Assembly: GCA_911728435.2 (NCBI GenBank)
Contig: OU452199.1
Span: 39,753,253 to 39,817,252, forward strand
Direction of reading: 5' to 3'
Length of the DNA stretch: 64,000 nucleotides
Source: Apoderus coryli
Taxonomy: Eukaryota > Arthropoda > Insecta > Coleoptera > Attelabidae
Positions 10,648-22,403 of the stretch are shown in pieces. The first letter of the stretch is position 1; the number at the start of each line of letters is the position of its first letter. The notes below the pieces were generated by a model. That model ran no database searches. It was not told the origin of the DNA and saw only the letters and a program-made list of their open reading frames with translations. The translations under genes were made by a program, and so were the position numbers.

Positions 10648-10891
10648 TGACTAAAGGATTGCCAATCATTCTCTTAAAGATTATTTCGTGGAGAGTTGAA
10701 TTTTATTTTATTGTTGAAATTATAACTCCACTCACTTTTTTAAGTTATTATTATTATTATTATTATTATTTTTTTGGTGTTTTTTTAAACATAATATCTA
10801 CCTTTTTCAATGTATTGATTGTATCGTTTTTTAAAGTTTAACGTATTGTAATTTTATATTTGCATCAAAATATTAATGTCATTTCAGTACG

Positions 10892-10923
10892 TGATGATGT
10901 CTCAAAAACAAGACGAAACGTGG
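10892..10923 (+). other. hammerhead-like motif (2), degenerate
   Basis: TGATGAT, stem GTCT/AGAC around an 8-base loop, then GAAACGTGG. The first C of the core is G here and the base after GT is G rather than C/T, so it looks decayed. The stem differs from all other copies in the window but still pairs. Confidence 0.3.
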
Positions 10924-11149
10924 TAAGACACTTTGGAAAAAAAACTTGAGAGAACTCGAGAAGTCTCTGATTATGTCTCAGACCCGAGAAGAAATAATGT
11001 CGTAAAACAATTTAAAAATAAACAAATAAAGAAATTTTGATTTTACTTGACGTTAGCCGAATACGTCTCACTGACTTGTGGATCAAGAACTATAAACCCT
11101 TAATACTAAAAAATTGGTTGCATCGCCCCAAAACTCTCCCGACAAGATA

Positions 11150-11354
11150 TAATAGAATCAAAAATATGACCAGCGTAACAAAACAGAATTTTTAATAATA
11201 ATTATTATTATAATTGTATTATTTTCATTATTTCCAATAAACTAACCTAGCAAATTAACTACTTTATTCAAAAATTAAAAAAAAAATATTGCCACAGCTG
11301 GGATTCGAACCCACAACCTTCAACATGCGAGGCGCACGCTCTATCAATGACGCC
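11150..11354 (-). mobile_element. tRNA-derived SINE, copy 1
   Basis: On the minus strand, 11354-11291 reads as a tRNA-like head: a D-arm-like TGATAGAGCGTGCGC, an anticodon region CCTCGCATG, and a T-arm/B box GGGTTCGAATCCC. An AATATTTTTTTT run and a tail with GAATAAAGTAGTTAA follow. The anticodon region resembles an Ala (CGC) tRNA. The 5' acceptor stem is missing or mutated, so it is not a functional tRNA gene. The related copy 2 (14269-14370) is in opposite orientation. Confidence 0.65.
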
Positions 11355-11479
11355 ATAAAACCCTTTATCAAATTATTTTATTATATTCTATAAGAGTTAT
11401 AGGTTCCAAGTACCTAACTGGTGGGATAAAGACGGATTATAACTATTTTGAAGTTCATTGAGACGATTAATTTTTAATT

Positions 11480-13945
11480 TAATTTTTTTTTTTTTAATTT
11501 ATTCTTTATTGTCTAACAGGTTACAGACCCAATTACAAGACAATATAACTAAATAAATAAGCTACTATAATAATAAACTAATTTATAATCCTATAAAACA
11601 AAATACGCACACACATCAGATGGCCAGATTTTGCAGGAACCGAGACAATTGAGCGCAGAAAGATCTTACAGGCTCATTGAAATAGTTAATTTCTTGACTA
11701 AATCCTTCTATGTTACATGTTTGGCATGCTCGAAGTAGTGGTGCTTTGGATTCATAATTGGTACGAAAAACAGGAACGTGAAATAGTCTTCTACTCCTCG
11801 CAGAGGGGCGCGGTATGTTAAAATTTAACGATCGGAGTAGATTTGAACAGTCCACCAAGCTATTTATAATCTTAAACAGAAAAAGTTGTCCGGCATACAC
11901 TCTGCGAGCAGCCAGCGAAACCATTTGAAAGCGATCGAGCAGTGCTCCATGATCGAATCCTCTACATGGAAATCTACCGTCAATTTTAAACGCTAAATAT
12001 TTAAGGAATTTGCGCTGTATGTATTCAATGTGTCCTGCATGCGATTGGTAAATGGGAGACCATATTATCGATGCGTACTCAAGCTTAGATCTTACGAGAG
12101 CACAATACAAATTGGTTACACATTCAATATCAGCAAAATCTTTGGTAACACGAAACAAAAAGCCAAGCATGCGTAGTGCATCTCGGGTAATACTTTGAAT
12201 ATGATAATTAAATGACAATTCAGTGTCGACGTAAACTCCAAGATCCCTGACAACATCACAAGACTCAAGCGCAGTGTCACTCAGCTGATAGCGATATTCA
12301 AAAACAGTTTGCGATTTCGAAAATATGACAAACTTACATTTATTAATATTTAACGGCAATTTATTATAGTTACACCAATGTTCAAGCTTAGATAAGTCGC
12401 GCTGCAACAATACGCAATCTGAAGTGTCTCGAATAACACGATACAACTTCAGATCGTCTGCAAACATCAAATGGTTGCTTGTAAGTTCCTGGGATATGTC
12501 ATTAATGAAAATTGAAAATATTAATGGTGCCAAACAGCTGCCCTGAGGCGCTCCGCTGGTGGGTGTGAAAGTTTTCGATTTATGACCATTGTATTCGACA
12601 TAGTGTTGTCGATCAGACAAGTAGGAGGCAAAAAACGTTAAAAGATCCTCATGAAAACCCAACCTCGACATTTTCCGTAGGACAAGCGAATGATCCAGCT
12701 TATCGAAAGCCTTCGAAAAATCTGTATAAATCGCATCGATCCGCAGATCCTCCCCGAGGGTACGAAATACATCCTCTAGGAAACAGGTTAGGTTGGTTAC
12801 TGTAGAGCGGCCTGGGAAAAAACCGTGCTGCTGTGGATCAATCTGATGCTTAATTTGAGTAAATATTTTTCGGTGTAATGCCGCTTCAAAAACCTTCGAG
12901 AAGTTGGGCAGGAGCGAGACGGGTCTATAATTTTCAACATGATCATTCTCAGCAGATTTATGGATTGGGCAAATGCGGGAAATTTTCCAAGTTTTTGGGA
13001 ATGTATTGGATCTCAGAGACCTATTAAACAGAGTCTGCAGTGGAACGGCGAAAACAGACGCACAATCTCGTAAAATGAAAGCCGGGATGTCATCCGGTCC
13101 CGAAGTCATTTTGGGCTTTAATTGTTTGAGTGACATGAGAACATCATCGATATCAAGCTGACCCACCGATATGCGGGAAGAAGAAGAATGCACCTCCTGA
13201 GTGTGGGCACCATCAACATATACGCTATTGAAGTATTCGGCGAAAGCGTTTACTATGCCTTGGGGTGTTGAGTATTCAGCACCATCCGCACCATACATGA
13301 CACCCGGGATTCTGGATTTGCGCTTCTTATTCTGTACATAGCTCCAGAGCCTCTTTGGATCTGTTTTCAATGAATTTTGAACTTCCACCAGGTAATTGTT
13401 ATATGCAGCAGTTATCTTATGTTTGATCCTGACTCTTAAATCCCTAAAGATGTTAAAACTGTTCAAACACTGCGTAGATTTCCATCTTTTCAGATGTTTT
13501 GACTTTTCCCGAATGTCGCAGATTAAGTCCCATGTGTACCAACATGGATATTTGTATTTTTTAGAGTGAATTTTTTTAGTTGGAACACACATACTAAATA
13601 TGCCATCAAGGATCCTGTAGAACGCCGACACGGCATCATTCACATCACCGAAGCCATTAATAGAGGACCAATCCTGAAGCAACAGTTGCTGATATAACAG
13701 GGGGTAGTTTGCCTTTCTAAAGTTGTACATTTTATTGTTGGTGTTGACCGGAAAATTTCTATGTGACTCAACTTTGGCCCAAAAAGAAATATGCAGTGCA
13801 GGATGATGCGAATCCTCATCCACTAATGGCGGCGAACAGGGTGCGACGTTACATTTAAAATTGGACAGAACAAGGTCAAGTATATGATCACTCTGATTAC
13901 GAGTTGTATTATATTGATCCAATTCAAACACCATTTCCAGTTCCA
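11480..13945 (-). mobile_element. LINE family B with a long open reverse transcriptase ORF
   Basis: Minus-strand non-LTR element with an uninterrupted 772-codon ORF (13934-11616), the longest in the window. It starts inside the end of an endonuclease domain (DHILDLVLSNF, then PPLVDEDSHHPAL), so it is 5'-truncated. It continues with a linker and a reverse transcriptase: SGPDDIPAFILRD, NYRPVSLLPNFSKVFE, QQHGFFPGRSTVTNL, DAIYTDFSKAFDKLDH, SGAPQGSCLAPLIFSIFIND, FADDLKLYR, and the C-terminal YIQRKFLKYLAFKIDGRFP. The catalytic FADD is intact. The 3' end carries CCTGTTAGACAATAAAG and a T-rich (poly-A) tail at 11480-11515. It sits in a Myb intron, antisense to no exon. The open frame suggests a fairly recent insertion. 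Clade assignment (Jockey/CR1-like) is approximate. Confidence 0.9.
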
Positions 13946-14268
13946 GATGGAAGTCTGTCTGTATGTATTCTTCCCCGATAGCGCCTAAACGCTTTAACCA
14001 ATTGAGTTAAATTTTGGTGTATGAGTTTGGGGGAGTCCCAGGATGAACCCATTAGTTTTTGGTTCAACCGCCAAATTTTCACATAGCAGTAGGGGTCGAG
14101 TGATATATCATTTTAAAACATTTTTTACCTGCTTTACAGCGATACGTTACTTTTCATATTTGCCTGCATAATTCTCGAGAAAATTGCGTTTAAAATTTCA
14201 ACAGTTTTGTGGTTGGAAAATACGAGTATAAGTCTTATTTCAATATTATACAGTAAGGGGTTTTTGTC

Positions 14269-14370
14269 GGCAATGATAGAGCGTGCGCTTCGCATGCGAA
14301 AAGTTCTGGGTTCGAATCCCAGCTCTGCCAATATTTTTTTTTCTAGTTTTTCAATAAAGTAGTTAGTTAT
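14269..14370 (+). mobile_element. tRNA-derived SINE, copy 2
   Basis: GGCAATGATAGAGCGTGCGC, an anticodon-like CTTCGCATGCG, then TGGGTTCGAATCCCA with a perfect T-stem, then CTCTGCCA, the 3' half of an acceptor stem. The matching 5' half (GGCAGAG..) is missing, with a deletion in the D-arm region. The tail AATATTTTTTTT..AATAAAGTAGTTAG matches copy 1. A canonical tRNA was considered and rejected because of the missing acceptor half. Confidence 0.65.
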
Positions 14371-14399
14371 TTGGATATTCAACGCCACCTAGCAAACAG

Positions 14400-15070
14400 T
14401 TGGTAAAAAATAATGCAGGTTTCTTTGTACTTTAAATGAAAGATATCAATTGTCTTGTCATTGAGCTTAAGTAGACTTAAATCAGATAAATAATCACAGA
14501 GATATCGCATATTATTTTCTAGAACATCATTCAAGATCAACTCTAATAGGAATGTTCTAAAAAAATGACGTAAAGGAAATTCTATATTCGGCAAATATAC
14601 GTTCCTATTAATTTTTTTTTCATGCATTGCATATTTCATTATTTTCAGACATTTTCTCACCCTTTTTTAGGTATTAAATTATTGTTACGCTTGAGGTAGT
14701 TTCAAACATTAGTATGGTTTCAACTTTAACAATAACTATTCACTGTGTTGAATTTCATTATTTATGAGATTTATTGTCAGATCATTGGATCGACATTTTT
14801 TTTCAGTCTGTTTTAAAAAATAATTTTTGAAATATGATCCTTACAAAAGTGCAAAAGTAAGTATCGAAAATTCGCGTTCCCTTTAATTTTTATTAAGTAC
14901 TTGAATTACATTGTTACTATTAAAATCACCTCTCCGTTTTAATGGATATGCTAAATACATAAAAAATTAGAATACAACAATAATTTTTCTTTCCTTATTC
15001 TTGAACCTTCTTTTTTTATTTAAGAATTTTGATTCTTAAAAAAAAAATGCCTAATAAAAAAACTCTTCCA
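14400..15070. other. Myb intron, nothing recognised
   Basis: AT-rich intronic DNA. A 93-codon open stretch on the minus strand (14379-14660) shows no family features. Confidence 0.35.
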
Positions 15071-15074
15071 TATA

Positions 15075-17218
15075 CCGGGTATTCCATTAAGGGTGGACAG
15101 GTAGGATATCTCAGGAAATAATGGTCGTAGGACAATGGGAAAAAAATTCTTTTAGGGAAATCGACAATGGGAAATCGCTGGAAATAGTTTTTTAGTTCTT
15201 ATCTATACCGCTAGGGGGCGTAATAGATACATTAATGCGAAATATGCATTTTTATTGAAAATTTCGCAATATAAGTTAGAAAAACAATACTACCACCGTA
15301 ATGCTACTGAGATTCGGCATCTTTTTGGTGTATCACTTTTTATTGTGCAGCTTGAAATAAAGGCAGCAGGGAAGGACGAAATTTTACCTATGATAATGTG
15401 TATAACTTTGGTTTGGCTTAACCGAATTTATCAATCTAATTTTTGTTTAAGAACTCAAGCCTTGCTGATGAAGAAAAACAAGATTTCAAATCATAATTCT
15501 TTTTTGGGGCTCCGCTAGATGGCGATATTTGCATGGCCTAAGGTTTTTTTGATTTTTCTTTAAAAACTTAAATGGAGTGATACAAATATTTTATCAAAAA
15601 TGAAAAGTAAATTGAATTTGCAACAAAAGAGTCCAAAACCGCACAGGAAAAACTTTATTCGTTTGAGAGTTATGGCCAAAAGAATGTTGTTCACCAAAAT
15701 TCGTTGAAAAATCATGTATCTTTAATTTTCCGTGATCAAGAATGTCATGGGAAATAAAGAAATAGGTTTAAACTTTATTAAACTGATAGTTTAACAAATA
15801 AAAATAATGAAAGATCCATTAAAATTACCAAAATGCAGAGCTTTCATAAAATTTGTTAAAAGAGGTAGATCTAGATACCCATGAAACAAAATTGGGAAGT
15901 TTCCATGCATGGAGACAAATAAATATGCTGCTAAATACCCTGACCGAAGACACCATAGCAGAAAAGTGTTCCGTCGGTTAGCAGTCCGTTTTATGTAGAA
16001 GCGAATCCTCATGTAAGCGTCAGTGACATTTCTTCAGCCTTAGGAATAAATCGCACTTCAGCATATTGGATTTTAAAATCTTTTAAACTGCATCCTTACA
16101 GTATGGTTTTACATCAGGCACTTTCAGATGCCGATATTGACAAGAAGCGCCTATAGACTTTTGTTATTGGCTGAGAGATATGTGCACGGAAAACCCGCAA
16201 TTTCTCTCACAGATTTTATGGACTGAGCCATTTTTTCTAGTTGTGGTAGTGTTAATTTACACAATACGCATTATTGGTCACAAACAAATCCTCATTGGAT
16301 GCCGGAGGTTGACCATCAAAGTAGATGGATTGTAAACGTGTGGTGTGGAATCGTAGTCAGGGTATTTAGCAGCATATTCGCGTTTATTTATTTGTCTCCA
16401 TGCATGGAAACTTTCCAATTTTGTTTTATGGGTATCTAGATCTACCTCTTTTAACAAATTTTATGAAAGCTCTGCATTTTGGTAATTTTAATGAATCTTT
16501 CATTATTTTTATTTGTTAAACTATCAGTTTAATAAATTTTAAACCTATTTCTTTATTTCCCATGGCATTCTTGATCACGGAAAATTAAAGATACATGATT
16601 TTTCAACGAATTTTGGTGAACAACATTCTTTTGGCCATAACTCTCAAACGAATAAAGATTTTCCTGTGTGGTTTTGGACTTTTTTGTTGCAAATTCAATT
16701 TACTTTTCATTTTTGATAAAATATTTGTATTATTCCATTTAAGTTTTTAAAGAAAAATCAAAAAAACCTTAGGCGATGCAAATATCGGTATCTAGCGGAG
16801 CTCCAAAAAACAATTATGATTTAAAATATTTTTTTTCTTCATCAGCAAGGCTTGAGTTCTTAAACAAAAATTAGATTGATAAATTCAGTTAAGCCAAACC
16901 AAAGTTATAGACATTATGATAGGTAAAATTTCGTCCTTCCCTGCTGCCTTTATTTCAAGCCTTACAATAAAAAGTTATACACCAAAAAGATGCCGAATCT
17001 CAGTAGCATTACCATGGTAGTATTGTTTTTCTAACTTATATTGCGAAATTTTCAATAAAAATGCATTTTTCGCATTACTGTATCTATTACGCCCCCTAGC
17101 GGTATAGTTAGGAACTAAAAAACTATTTCCAGCGATTTCCCATGGTAAATTTCCCTAAAAGAATTTTTTTCCCATTGTCCTACGACTATTATTTCCTGAG
17201 ATATGCTACCTGTCCATT
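15075..17218 (+). mobile_element. Fold-back element with ~865-base inverted arms
   Basis: Left arm 15075-15944 and right arm 16356-17218 are near-perfect reverse complements. For example, AGGTAGGATATCTCAGGAAA at the left is mirrored at the right end, and CATGCATGGAGACAAATAAA near 15906 is mirrored near 16400. The 411-base centre plus the end of the left arm encodes degenerate transposase: KYAAKYPDRRHH, VSDISSALGINRTSAYWILK-like frames, HPYSMVLHQALSDADIDKK, then HYWSQTNPHWM and NVWCGIV. This is the helix-turn-helix plus DDE style of the DUF4817/DDE_3 transposases of insects. The 3' half of the gene is absent and replaced by an inverted copy of the 5' half. Confidence 0.8.
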
Positions 17219-17412
17219 AATCATTAATAATGTTAATTTTGATATACCCTGTACAGTAATCGTAAATTTGGTATTCGAAATTGAAGTTTCGACACAAGCA
17301 GACGTTTTTATAAATAATCACTTTTTCTTCTAAATCAACAAATAAAAAAGTTTTTCCTCTTCCAAATTCTATCCGTGGATACATTATATACCTTTGTATT
17401 TGAATGCAAAGC

Positions 17413-17446
17413 CTGATGAAGGTGCAAATCATGGCACCGAAACGTC
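17413..17446 (+). other. hammerhead-like motif (3)
   Basis: CTGATGAA, perfect 5-bp stem GGTGC/GCACC around an 8-base loop, then GAAACGTC. Only two base pairs can be drawn for the outer helix (GC/GC). It lies in a short non-coding stretch between the fold-back element and the Myb exon at 17574. Confidence 0.4.
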
Positions 17447-17573
17447 GCACTACATGTAAAGATGTTTTTTTGACAGCATAATAAACACATGCGTAATTAG
17501 AATTGTGTTTTTGAGAACATGAAACTCCAAGAATCAACAAGTTTTAAATACAACAATAATAGTAGGTACACAC

Positions 17574-17703
17574 CTCGTCTTTCGTCCAGCGACCTTTATT
17601 TATCGGCTTCTTATTCTTATGCACCACAGGCGATTCAATGACACCGGAATCGTCTGAATCCTCGTTGCCGCTATTATCTATGTCAGAATCTTCTCGTTTA
17701 ACA
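17574..17703 (-). CDS. Myb: Myb exon, acidic N-terminus and start of R1
   Basis: Exon of 130 bases. Acceptor TTGTTTTCAG, donor GTGTGTACC. It needs two bases from the upstream exon, then reads VKREDSDIDNSGNEDSDDSG, VIESPVVHKNKKP and INKGRWTKDE. The acidic leader followed by GRWTKDE is the usual N-terminus before R1 in Myb proteins. The downstream join to DSKLKQLVEEY is in frame. Confidence 0.9.
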
Positions 17704-18171
17704 CTGAAAACAAACATAAATAATACTATTAGAATGCAAACCAAATTACAGAAAATAAATATAAAACGAACATATATTCCGGATATACCCTGTATAATAA
17801 CAATTACAGTACTAATTTCGATATCAATATCATTATAAATATTCTTATTTTGTTCAAATTTAATTAGGTTCAACATAACTAACAGTAAAGACTAATAATA
17901 ATAATTATTATTATTCTGATAATGATAATAACAGTTATAAAAATTCCATCTTATCAAAATAAAATAGTCGGCGTTGTTTATTATTGTTTGCATTTCTAAA
18001 AGTTAAATAAAGGTCAGGACAATAATAAACCAACACTTAAATTAGCGAATTAGAACAATATTTATTTACTTAGAGAGGAAATAAAATGGAACATACCGGG
18101 TAAGATCAAATTTTCTGAGAGACGAACGATGGATGAAAGAGAATAAGAAAAATCCAACCAGTTAGACATAT

Positions 18172-18670
18172 ACAGGGTGAGTTATTAGTGCGTCGAAGAC
18201 CAACAATTTCACGCAAAACTAAGGAGCCAGTGTGTAGGCAGTCATAAAGTACGTATTATAAAATTATTGATATTTGTACAGGGTGGCTCATCTCATCAAG
18301 GTGAACCAAACTTACGTTTTTTTTAAATGGAAAGCCCTACTTATTATTCCACAATTTCATTGGTTTAGACTTGACATTAATCATACCAAAATTTTAGAAA
18401 ATTATACAGAGTGGTTCAAAAGTTACCACTAGTATTATATGCAAAACATGGCAAATTCTAAGGCTTCTATACTGGAACTAAAATAATTTAAACTCTGCTT
18501 CTTACGGGCATATCTTTTTGATAGTTACGAACTTTTAGAAAAAGATAATTGTTAGTATATAGTACAAAACCTGTATACACGGTGAGTCCAAACTCAAATT
18601 TGCGTTTTACTCGAATTTTCCAAATGAGACACCCTGTATATAATATCAAAAACTGAAAGGAAAATTGATA
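18172..18670 (+). repeat. MITE-like repeat, copy 2 of 3
   Basis: Same element as 7297-7811. It starts ACAGGGTGAGTTATTAGTGC, with a short deletion just after, and ends at GAGACACCCTGTATAT. It is followed by a short tandem duplication of CCTAAAGCTATTAGTTTTTA (about 18701-18751), a sequence that also follows copy 3 as a single copy. Confidence 0.7.
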
Positions 18671-19299
18671 AGCTTTTATTCTTATATAGCCTTTCTTATA
18701 CCTAAAGCTATTAGTTTTTATATATTTATACCTAAAGCTATTAGTTTTTAGTAGTATAATTTTCTAAAATTTTGGTATTTTAAACGTGCCACATTATGCA
18801 CTTTGGGCGTATTAACATTTAAACGGTAAAACCTTTTATCAAACCTGTAGTAAAGAAATAAACAAATAAATAAATTTATTTCACAAATTGAAGAAAAAAC
18901 TAAAATCCATATCGATTAAAACTGTGTTCCACTTGCTAATTTATTTCCCTTCTTTAAGAGTAAAACGTTCCCACGAGACTTGGACATCCGTTCGCCCATG
19001 CACGTAATTCCATAAAATTGTAAGTAAAAAAATAACATGAGGGGTGAGAAATAGACCACGTGTTCCGTCATAAATAATCAAACGGGGGATATTGAAATAA
19101 AATTTAATTTTATATACTTCTACAAATAATAAGAATACTGACTTATATACGAAGGTTGATTTGAAAGTTTAAAAGTTCTGTAAAGGCATGGTTACTTCAA
19201 TATAGCTTCTACTCAATAAACGAATATTTTACAAATAATGATAACTGAAATCCTGGTCATGTAGTGTAATGTACAATGCTTGTCTCTAGTGAATTTATT

Positions 19300-19462
19300 G
19301 TGAAATTCTAATTTTTGTAAAGGATGTAGTAACTGTCTAGTAGTCTTGTTTTATACAATTTATTGTTAGATGTTGTAATTTAAGCTAAGTATGACGCATT
19401 CTATGTACATTTTTTTTGTACCTAATGAATAAAGAGTTTAAATAAATAAAATAAATAAAATT
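19300..19462 (+). mobile_element. Probable LINE 3' tail
   Basis: Non-coding stretch ending TGAATAAAGAGTTTAAATAA plus (AAAT)n, the kind of polyadenylation signal plus short-repeat tail seen on the LINEs in this window. No coding part remains. Confidence 0.35.
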
Positions 19463-19480
19463 GTATGAAGGCCAAACTTT

Positions 19481-21092
19481 TCAGTAGTAATACCCCTAGG
19501 GTCTTGATAATACCGAGATAATTTTGTCATAGCGAATGCCAAAAGCCTGCGGCCTTGGGCTATTATCCTTGAGCAACTCGCTTGAAGGATTCTCTATGGC
19601 AAAATTTTGAGTATTTATCAAGACCCGAGGAGTATTCGAAAGATAATTTTTTACTTTGTACATATCAAAAATTTGATTGTCAATCTGACATTTAATAATT
19701 TTCAATACAAAATGTCTTAGTTTTAATCAAACAAATATTATTCATTTTTATTTAAAACTACAGTTGTGAAAAGTACAATTGGTAAATGTTAAATTGGAAG
19801 AAGAGTTTGCTGAAGTTGACGGATTGTTAATTTCCACTGTTGAAGAAATTCCTCGCATGGTGTTGATTATTTCACCATGGCGTTCTTGGTTAATATTCAA
19901 GTACGGTTTAATTGAATTAGAGCTGCTATGTCCTGTTATTTTTATTAATTGCTGTTAAGGAATTCCTTTATTTGCCAAATGGCTAACTGCAGTTGATCTG
20001 TTCGAATGATTGGATATCTTTTTACGCTTAGTATCCAAACCAATAGCTTGCGCAGATGATTTGGTCCACATATTAATTGTGTTCTTGCCTACCGGTATAT
20101 TGTCAAACCATGTGTCACTTTCGGATTTCCAGAAACGATTTAGTCTCAAGAATAGGCGACTGGAAGTAATATTTTTCCCCCTTTTGGACAATAATTCATG
20201 GAATAACCGAACAGGGCATGCACTTTCGTGTTGTAATATTTGGAACAAGCCACTTACTATTTGTACAACTTTTCGATCCTCCTTGGCATGTTTTACTGAA
20301 TATTGAATTGTATTCAATTCTGTTGGTTGGCGTTCCATCATTATTTTTCTCAATCGTGAAATAATCTATAAGGCAATCAGCTGGTTCACCACCCCGCCAA
20401 GCTAACTCAACAGCTACAATATGGTAAAAAAAATGTTGTAAACCTTCTGGTGTACATTCATCCCATAATCCAATGATTCTAGCCAAATCACTTGAACTCA
20501 AATTTGATGAACTGCATTTTCGTTTGTTTGGATCCTGCTGTAATCTTTTACGTTTTGCATTTCTTGCATCTCGCGCATTTTTGAATATCACACTGGTAAA
20601 CGGGTCGAATACAATTTTGAAGTCATTGAAGTATTTTTCCTGGAGTAGCCTACTCGTAGTATTCCAAATTGTTTTTACAGTTGCTTCTTTATATTCAGTT
20701 CCGTCAACTTTTCTCATATTTACCGCATAATCTTTCAATATATTAGCCAAATTATGCAAAATCGTTTCAGCATTCAGTTCGTATTCTCTGGTCGTACAAA
20801 ACTCGAGAAATATTTTCCATACATATTTTTTTGATTTGATTGTATTTTTTGGTATATTATTAGATATAATATCATTAATTGCATCGTTAGATGCAATACC
20901 AAATCTTCGCGACATTTTTAAACCAGTTGTCAGTTTGACGTTTAATTAATTTTTAATAAAAAAAAAACACCAAACTGAAAACACCACATGTAGGGTATTA
21001 TCGCTGCAATCCAGAGGTGATTGGATGAAATTTGACACATGACTTAATATTAAGGAATTTGATTAGTTACTATATTTAGTAAAAAATTATCA
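19481..21092 (-). mobile_element. Crypton-like tyrosine recombinase element, copy A
   Basis: About 1.6 kb, minus strand, with one gene starting at 20915. The ORF (MSRRFGIASNDAINDII, KYVWKIFLEFC) resembles the N-terminal core-binding region of Crypton/DUF3504-type tyrosine recombinases. The catalytic half contains ELAWRGGEPADCLIDYF (box with the first Arg), ISNHSNRSTAVSHL (H..R box), ITGHSSSN and KPYLNIN (candidate nucleophile Tyr). It is broken by a frameshift near 20200-20240 and a stop just after ANKGIP (near 19955). The original protein seems to end ..CSFK near 19750. Beyond the ORF lies a 155-base imperfect palindrome (19486-19640). The 5' boundary (TGATAATTTTTTACTAAATA) and 3' boundary (TATTACTACTGA-like) were set by alignment to copy B at 30587-32047. 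Confidence 0.8.
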
Positions 21093-22400
21093 TTATTATT
21101 ATTTGTAATTTTAAAAATCGATTTTCACTTCTTACCTAGAACTAGTGCTTTTTTGTAGTTAAATTTGGCAATATCGGATTTTTTTGCCCGAATTCCTTTC
21201 GTTGTTACAGATTCGTTTGCCACACTATAGCTTATTCCGTAACAAATTTAATATTTATAAAGTTCTGATAAATAGTTATTAATAGATAAAATTTATTCAT
21301 CAATAAAAGAATAATTTTTTGCCTAAACCCTAACCTTCAAATAAAATAAATGGATTCTCCCAGGGACATTATTCTTTTCTTTTGAAAACAGGACTGAATA
21401 CATGCTATCCTACTTTCTATGTGATATTCTAAAGAAAAATAGGTCATAGACAAGTTATAATAATTATAATGAAATATGCACCAACGGAAGGGTTGATTAT
21501 TTGAAAGCAGATTCTTTTCGTATAGTGTGTCCATAGAGTGACACAAAACGCTAGTCAATCGAGAGAGGAAAGCATAGATTTCCTATACATATACATTCTA
21601 TATTACTTTTCCCAAAAAAACATTTGGGATTTTTGACATTTGCAAACTAAAATTTGAATACACTTACATTTACAGGGTGTCCATGAAATGACTGCACAAC
21701 GCTCAACTATAAATAAGCTGATCTAGGCAAATGTATCTATATCCAATGTTGATTCATTCTGCCTCTACAGGGCGCTAAAGTTCTCAAATTTATATCGTTT
21801 TTCCGGGATAATTTCTAAACGCGTTTATCGATTTTCACTAATTTTGGAACAAAAAATTACTACTATTCTTTTTTGCGTGTTTTGACGCCTTGAAAAATGA
21901 GAAGCAAAGTGGTTGTTTTTGCCCAAACATCAGTCAAACGGCATGCACCCGCAGCATCGTCTATACCTACAAAATTGGCCACATGTAAAATGTTCGTTCC
22001 GAGCGATAATAATTGATATCGCATGCTAAATATGCGCTCATTGTTTTATGATCGATAATTATCGCCGGTGATATTCGAACATACCCAATTTGGTCTATCA
22101 TCCTTCGATAATGACCAAAAATCGCATGAGATATTGAGTCGAGTGAACTCAAGCATGCGGGTTCAGGCCTGTTCTCACATATCAAGTGGAATGTCATCCC
22201 ACATATTGAAAAAAAAATTTAGCAAATTTTCAGGATTAAGTCGATGTGGAAGACCAAAGGGCCAAACAGTTTTTTACTGTAGATTCTTAGCCAAATGTTA
22301 ATACTGGAATTTTTGTGCGCCCGCATACACGTTGATTGTAAAAATTTACGATCCCATATCGCGTCGAGTAAAGCATGAATACAAAACCATATCAACGTTT
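21093..22400. other. Myb intron, repeat debris only
   Basis: Contains an ACAGGGTGTCCATGAAATG end of a small DNA repeat near 21673. Otherwise there is nothing recognisable on either strand. Confidence 0.35.
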
Positions 22401-22403
22401 TAA

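Noticed and set aside
14269..14330. Possible tRNA-Ala gene
   Set aside because: The T arm and anticodon region are good, but the 5' acceptor half and part of the D arm are missing and the sequence runs into a SINE-like tail shared with another copy.
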